From: Castellaniella hirudinis_A
GTDB taxonomy: Bacteria > Pseudomonadota > Gammaproteobacteria > Burkholderiales > Burkholderiaceae_B
Direction of reading: 5' to 3'
Length of the DNA: 5,088 nucleotides
Assembly (NCBI RefSeq): GCF_047468865.1
Contig: NZ_JBLGTV010000028.1
Span: forward strand, 1-5,088
Positions 1-5,088 of the stretch are shown piece by piece. Below the pieces are notes generated by a model. It was not told the origin of the DNA. It made no database searches and saw only the letters and a program-made list of their open reading frames with translations. Both the position numbers and the translations under genes were made by a program. Within the stretch, counting starts at the first letter, position 1. Every line of letters begins with the position of its first letter.

Positions 1-229
1 AGCCCCCGGGATACCTAATCTTCAGACGAGTTTCGCGCTTAGATGCCTTCAGCGCTTATCTCTTCCGCACGTAGCTACTCGGCAATGCCATTGGCATGAC
101 AACCGATACACCAGCGGTGCGTCCACTCCGGTCCTCTCGTACTAGGAGCAGGCTCCGTCAAGTATCCAACGCCCACGGCAGATAGGGACCAAACTGTCTC
201 ACGACGTTTTAAACCCAGCTCACGTACCT

Positions 230-262
<33 letters not shown>

Positions 263-336
263 GGCTACAGCCCCAGGATGAGATGAGCCGACATCGAGGT
301 GCCAAACACCGCCGTCGATATGAACTCTTGGGCGGT

Positions 337-410
<74 letters not shown>

Positions 411-713
411 TGACCTGCTTTCGCACCTGTTCGACTTGTCAGTCTCACAGTCAAGCACGCTTATGCCATTGCACTATCAGCACGATTTCCGACCGTACCT
501 AGCGTACCTTCGTACTCCTCCGTTACACTTTAGGAGGAGACCGCCCCAGTCAAACTGCCCACCATGCACTGTCCCCAACCCGGATAACGGGCCAAGGTTA
601 GAACCGCAAACAGACCAGGGTGGTATTTCAAGGTTGGCTCCACTGCATCTAGCGACACAGTTTCAACGCCTCCCACCTATCCTACACAGGCCGGTTCACA
701 ATCCAATGCAAAG

Positions 714-745
<32 letters not shown>

Positions 746-818
746 AGCCGCGGGTAGATTGCATCATCACAAACATTTCAACTTCGCTGAGTCTCAGGAG
801 GAGACAGTGTGGCCATCG

Positions 819-912
<94 letters not shown>

Positions 913-936
913 CAAGAGCTTGCACCCCATCACTTA

Positions 937-971
<35 letters not shown>

Positions 972-1598
972 GTCGACTTTCGTCTTAGCAGAGTGCTGTG
1001 TTTTTAATAAACAGTCGCAGCCACCGATTCACTGCGGCCCCTTCATGCTCAGTGCGCAGGCACTTCACACTACCAGGGCATACCTTCTCCCGAAGTTACG
1101 GTATCAATTTGCCGAGTTCCTTCTCCTGAGTTCTCTCAAGCGCCTTGGAATATTCATCCCGTCCACCTGTGTCGGTTTGCGGTACGGTCTCGTGAGACTG
1201 AAGCTTAGAGGCTTTTCCTGGGACAACTTCCGATCAGTTTAGAGACCGAGGTCTCTATCCACCCACACCCTTGAATTACGCGCCCGGATTTACCTAAGCG
1301 CCTTCTATGATGCAGCAACGGGGACATCCAACACCCCGATGATCTTGCAGCCATCCGTCCCCCCATCGCATCTCACGACGGTGCTGGAATATTAACCAGC
1401 TTCCCATCAGCTACGCATCTCTGCCTCGCCTTAGGGGCCGACTCACCCTGCGCCGATGAACGTTGCGCAGGAAACCTTGGACTTACGGCGAGGGGGCTTT
1501 TCACCCCCTTTATCGCTACTCATGTCAGCATTCGCACTTCTGATACCTCCAGCATGCTTTACAACACACCTTCGCAGGCTTACAGAACGCTCTCCTAC

Positions 1599-1720
1599 CG
1601 CGTGTGCGCTCATTTAAGTACACCACTTATTTCTTAACTCCACCACTCGATGTGATGGCCGCTTTCGCCCGCCTGGCGGCGTGCGCAAGCCAAGTGATGC
1701 GCTTAAAAGAGCGCACACAC
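1599..1720 (-). other. Intervening sequence expanding 23S helix 45
   Basis: Between the conserved segments CTGCGG (1721-1726) and GTAGGAGAGCG (1588-1598) E. coli has 23 nt (about 1164-1186); here there are 122 nt. The insert closes with 1600-1611 pairing 1709-1720 (12 bp, one G-U), then a U-U mismatch (1612/1708), then 6 more pairs (1613-1618 with 1702-1707). Inside, 1622-1628 pairs 1692-1698 (7 bp with one G-U), and a hairpin forms from 1640-1646 and 1652-1658 (7 bp, 5-nt loop). A GC-rich segment at 1658-1680 can form a further short hairpin. No ORF fits. Helix 45 is a known site of IVSs cut out by RNase III in other bacteria (for example Salmonella); the long base stem is the kind of duplex that enzyme uses. 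Excision here is inferred, and retention as an expansion segment is the alternative. Confidence 0.85.
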
Positions 1721-1797
1721 CCGCAGCTTCGGTAACTGGCTTAGCCCCGTTACATCTTCCGCGCAGGACGACTCGATCAGTGAGCTATTACGCTTTC

Positions 1798-1829
<32 letters not shown>

Positions 1830-1871
1830 TGACTGTCTATGCCTTCCCACTTCGTTTCCCACTTAGCCAAT

Positions 1872-1908
<37 letters not shown>

Positions 1909-2331
1909 CTTGAGTCCGGACGTTAGCACCCGGTGCTCTGTCTCCCACACTGTACTTGCCGGTATTCGGAGTTTGCCATAGGTTGGTAAGTCGCCATGAC
2001 CCCCTAGCTATAACAGTGCTCTACCCCCGGCAGTAATCATGTGAGGCACTACCTAAATAGTTTTCGGAGAGAACCAGCTATCTCCAGGCTTGTTTAGCCT
2101 TTCACCCCTATCCACAGTTCATCCCCTAATTTTTCAACATTAGTGGGTTCGGTCCTCCAGCACGTGTTACCGTGCCTTCAACCTGACCATGGATAGATCG
2201 CCTGGTTTCGGGTCTACACCCAGCGACTGAATCGCCCTATTCGGACTCGCTTTCGCTACGCCTTCCCTATTCGGTTAAGCTTGCCACTGAATGTAAGTCG
2301 CTGACCCATTATACAAAAGGTACGCAGTCAC

Positions 2332-2426
2332 CCCCCTTTAAGGACTCTCTGCAAATCCGATCAGGATCTGCTTCAGCCTGTATTCTTTTGACGCGGCTGC
2401 GCCGCGCCGAAAGCCCTTAAAGGGGG
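2332..2426 (-). other. Intervening sequence expanding 23S helix 25
   Basis: Between conserved GGAGC (2427-2431) and GTGACTGCGTACC (2319-2331) E. coli has 12 nt (about 541-552); here there are 95 nt. The base is a perfect 13-bp duplex, CCCCCCTTTAAGG at 2331-2343 with its complement at 2415-2427. The interior holds two more hairpins: 2351-2358 with 2364-2371 (8 bp including one G-U, 5-nt loop) and 2392-2397 with 2401-2406 (6 bp of G-C, 3-nt loop). Together they suggest a three-way junction on the H25 stalk. Helix 25 is the other classical IVS position in proteobacterial 23S genes, and such stems are RNase III substrates. Neither flank of the stem carries a T-run, which argues against a terminator. 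There is no coding capacity. Cleavage is inferred from structure; the size and position of the insert are seen directly. Confidence 0.87.
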
Positions 2427-2964
2427 GCTCCTACTGTTTGTATGCATACGGTTTCAGGATCTATTTCACTCCCCTTCCGGGGTTCTTTTCGCCTTTCCCT
2501 CACGGTACTGGTTCACTATCGGTCGATTACGAGTATTTAGCCTTGGAGGATGGTCCCCCCATCTTCAGACAGGATTTCACGTGTCCCGCCCTACTTCTCT
2601 GACGCTTAGTCTCACACTCCAAATTTCGTCTACAGGGCTATCACCATGCTGCGGCTGACCTTTCCAGATCATTCGACTATTTGAAGTGCTATCTCGTCAC
2701 GGCTTTTCCGGTTTCGCTCGCCGCTACTGCCGGAATCTCGGTTGATTTCTTTTCCTCGAGCTACTGAGATGTTTCAGTTCACCCGGTTCGCTCCGCACAG
2801 CTATGTATTCACTGTACGGTACGCTATCGCTAGCGTGGGTTTCCCCATTCGGACATCTGCGGATCAAAGCTTGTTTGCCAGCTCCCCGCAGCTTTTCGCA
2901 GGCTACAACGTCCTTCGTCGCCTGTAATCGCCAAGGCATCCACCATATGCACTTATTCGCTTGA

Positions 2965-2989
2965 TCCTATAACTTTGCAGGTTATAGGA
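2965..2989 (-). other. Pre-23S hairpin at the 23S 5' boundary
   Basis: A perfect 9-bp inverted repeat, TCCTATAAC (2965-2973) and GTTATAGGA (2981-2989), encloses a 7-nt loop and ends at the estimated mature 5' end of 23S. In the precursor RNA it would fold as a hairpin touching the first nucleotides of 23S. It may guide 5' maturation, or it may compete with the long stem that pairs the 5' and 3' flanks of 23S in other bacteria. The 3' flank lies outside the window, so the two options cannot be separated here. Confidence 0.55.
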
Positions 2990-3178
2990 ATTTGAGTTTC
3001 GCGTGTTTGTGCCGTTCAATTCCATATAAGGCCAATCAACCTCACACTCCGAAGAATGCGCTGCTGCTTGAATCTTAAGAACTTTTGAACAATTGATTTT
3101 GCAATCACAACCCGTAAAATATTTCTTCCTGACAGTTAAGTCAGACAGAACTTTTACATTGTTGTGCTTCTTCCAGAT

Positions 3179-3190
3179 TGTTAAAGAACA
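3179..3190 (-). promoter_or_regulatory. boxA ribosomal antitermination element
   Basis: The minus strand reads TGTTCTTTAACA followed by ATCTGGAAGAAG. This is one base from the E. coli rrn spacer boxA, TGCTCTTTAACA, and it shares that element's downstream ATCTGGAA context. In the nascent transcript boxA binds NusB-S10 (NusE) and loads the antitermination complex that lets RNA polymerase cross the long untranslated 23S gene without Rho termination. Its place about 210 nt upstream of 23S matches the usual second boxA of proteobacterial rrn operons. I did not recognise a clear boxB or boxC beside it. Confidence 0.85.
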
Positions 3191-3304
3191 TGGTACTTCC
3201 ACTGAACCCTTGAACCCGATGCCGCTTGAAAGCCGCGCATCGAACAAAGCATCAGTCAGCAACACCCTGATCACGCTATTGGTGACAATAGAACCAGGAT
3301 ATTC

Positions 3305-3345
3305 TTGACTGAACTGTGTTTGACTGAACTATATTTGACTGATTT
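3305..3345. repeat. Imperfect 15-bp tandem repeat in the spacer
   Basis: Three units start at 3305, 3320 and 3335 with a strict 15-bp period. The first two share TTGACTGAACT and differ in the last bases (GTGT against ATAT). The third keeps TTGACTGA and then diverges. It lies between tRNA-Ala and boxA in transcribed, non-coding spacer. Replication slippage is the simplest origin; no function is evident. Copy number may differ between rRNA operons of the same genome. Confidence 0.75.
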
Positions 3346-3442
3346 CCTGCCAACCGAACAAACAGCCGATGGACAAACAGACGGGTAATTTTGCAAGACC
3401 ACGATGAACCCAAGTCAATCCAAATCACCGCTACTGCGCTGG

Positions 3443-3518
3443 TGGTGGAGGATGACGGGATCGAACCGACGACCCCCTGCTTGCAAAGCAGGTGCTCTCC
3501 CAGCTGAGCTAATCCCCC
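3443..3518 (-). tRNA. alaT: tRNA-Ala (anticodon UGC)
   Basis: The tRNA is 76 nt with an encoded CCA end. The minus strand starts GGGGGATTAGCTCAGC. Acceptor GGGGGAT pairs ATCCTCC and includes G3-U70, the principal identity element for alanyl-tRNA synthetase. The D stem is GCTC/GAGC, and the anticodon stem CCTGC/GCAGG carries loop TTTGCAA with anticodon TGC at 3483-3485. The TTCGATC T-loop is present. It reads GCN alanine codons, mainly GCA and GCG. It is co-transcribed with the rRNAs and released by RNase P and 3' processing. The symbol follows the E. coli rrn spacer convention. Confidence 0.98.
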
Positions 3519-3544
3519 GTGCTTTGGGTTGATGACCAAAACCG

Positions 3545-3621
3545 TGGTGGGTCAAGATGGATTCGAACCATCGACCCCCGCCTTATCAAGACGGTGCTCT
3601 AACCGACTGAGCTACTGACCC
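3545..3621 (-). tRNA. ileT: tRNA-Ile (anticodon GAU)
   Basis: The tRNA is 77 nt with an encoded CCA end. The minus strand starts GGGTCAGTAGCTCAG. Acceptor GGGTCAG pairs TTGACCC, with a G7-U66 wobble at the base. The D stem is GCTC/GAGC; the anticodon stem CCGTC/GGCGG has loop TTGATAA with anticodon GAT at 3585-3587; the T stem is GATGG/CCATC with loop TTCGAAT. It decodes AUC and AUU. It lies 26 nt upstream of tRNA-Ala, the usual Ile-Ala pair of proteobacterial 16S-23S spacers. All stems are intact, so I expect it to be functional. The symbol follows the E. coli convention. Confidence 0.98.
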
Positions 3622-3797
3622 CCTAGCCCGCATGGCAAACCAGCCATCAAGCAAAACCACTTGAACACTGATTCATACGAGACTGTACAGTGCGCCTGGC
3701 TTCACAAAACGCCAGGGCCGGACTTCAGACCATGTCTACTAAACAACAGCCGATAAGCGTGGACGCTGCAATAACAAGCAACAACAGGCTTGCTCTT
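3622..3797 (-). other. 16S to tRNA-Ile internal transcribed spacer
   Basis: This stretch of about 176 nt lies between the 16S 3' end and tRNA-Ile. It should carry the downstream half of the 16S processing stem, whose partner lies upstream of 16S and outside the window. Local inverted repeats are CCTGGC/GCCAGG (3695-3700 with 3711-3716, 10-nt loop) and ATGGC/GCCAT (3632-3636 with 3643-3647). No gene or boxA is seen in it. Confidence 0.85.

Positions 3798-5088
<1,291 letters not shown>

Larger units (their letters stand above)
2967..3442 (-). other. tRNA-Ala to 23S internal transcribed spacer
   Basis: This stretch of about 475 nt separates the tRNA-Ala 3' end from 23S. It contains, in the direction of transcription, an imperfect 15-bp tandem repeat (3305-3345), a boxA element (3179-3190), a short 5-bp inverted repeat (3129-3133 with 3140-3144) and the pre-23S hairpin. 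It looks more A/T-rich than the flanking rRNA genes. I see no further tRNA, no promoter I would defend and no plausible gene in it. Confidence 0.85.

Noticed and set aside
1241..1256. Near-perfect palindrome AGAGACCGAGGTCTCT as a possible operator or further insert
   Set aside because: It corresponds to a variable hairpin of 23S domain III (E. coli has a GCAC/GUGC hairpin in the same place), with no length excess there.
2331..2427. Possible terminator, small transposon or MITE because of the perfect terminal inverted repeat
   Set aside because: There is no T-run on either strand and no evident target-site duplication. The location exactly at the tip of helix 25 fits a 23S IVS better.
2903..3274. 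A 123-residue minus-strand ORF across the spacer
   Set aside because: It runs through boxA, the pre-23S hairpin and the start of 23S. It has no recognisable domain, and the region is transcribed as rRNA precursor.
3276..3539. An 87-residue minus-strand ORF containing LAQLGEHLLCKQGVVGS
   Set aside because: That segment is the translation of tRNA-Ala, a common spurious protein in databases; the remainder is spacer.

Overview
The window is one incomplete ribosomal RNA operon, read entirely from the minus strand. In the direction of transcription (high to low coordinates) it holds a 16S rRNA lacking about 250 nt at its 5' end (5088 to about 3798), a first spacer, tRNA-Ile(GAU) (3621-3545), a 26-nt gap, tRNA-Ala(UGC) (3518-3443), a second spacer of about 475 nt with a boxA antitermination element and a pre-23S hairpin, and a 23S rRNA (about 2966 to 1) lacking about 110 nt at its 3' end. 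The operon promoter and the 5S gene must lie outside the window. I see no credible protein-coding gene; every ORF is a chance reading of rRNA, tRNA or spacer.

The organism looks like a betaproteobacterium of the order Burkholderiales, most like Alcaligenaceae and relatives. The reasons are the 16S 3' end with CCTCCTTT, the general wording of the 16S variable regions, the Ile-Ala tRNA order and the spacer boxA. This is from memory of those families, not a database search, and I do not name a genus.

The unusual part is in the 23S gene. Matched to E. coli numbering by fixed landmarks (A2660 loop, A2451, A2058, A1067, 5' end), the gene is of normal length except at two places. Helix 25 is expanded by about 83 nt (95 nt where E. 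coli has 12; 2332-2426) and helix 45 by about 99 nt (122 nt where E. coli has 23; 1599-1720). Both inserts sit at the tips of variable helices, are closed by long near-perfect duplexes and contain smaller internal hairpins. These are the hallmarks of 23S intervening sequences (IVSs), which RNase III removes without religation. The mature 23S is therefore predicted to be three non-covalently held pieces. H25 and H45 are established IVS sites in other proteobacteria, so the phenomenon is known; these particular inserts may be undescribed.

Smaller points are a 15-bp imperfect tandem repeat in the tRNA-Ala/23S spacer, a perfect 9-bp hairpin abutting the 23S 5' end, and nested duplicated pairing segments inside the H45 insert.
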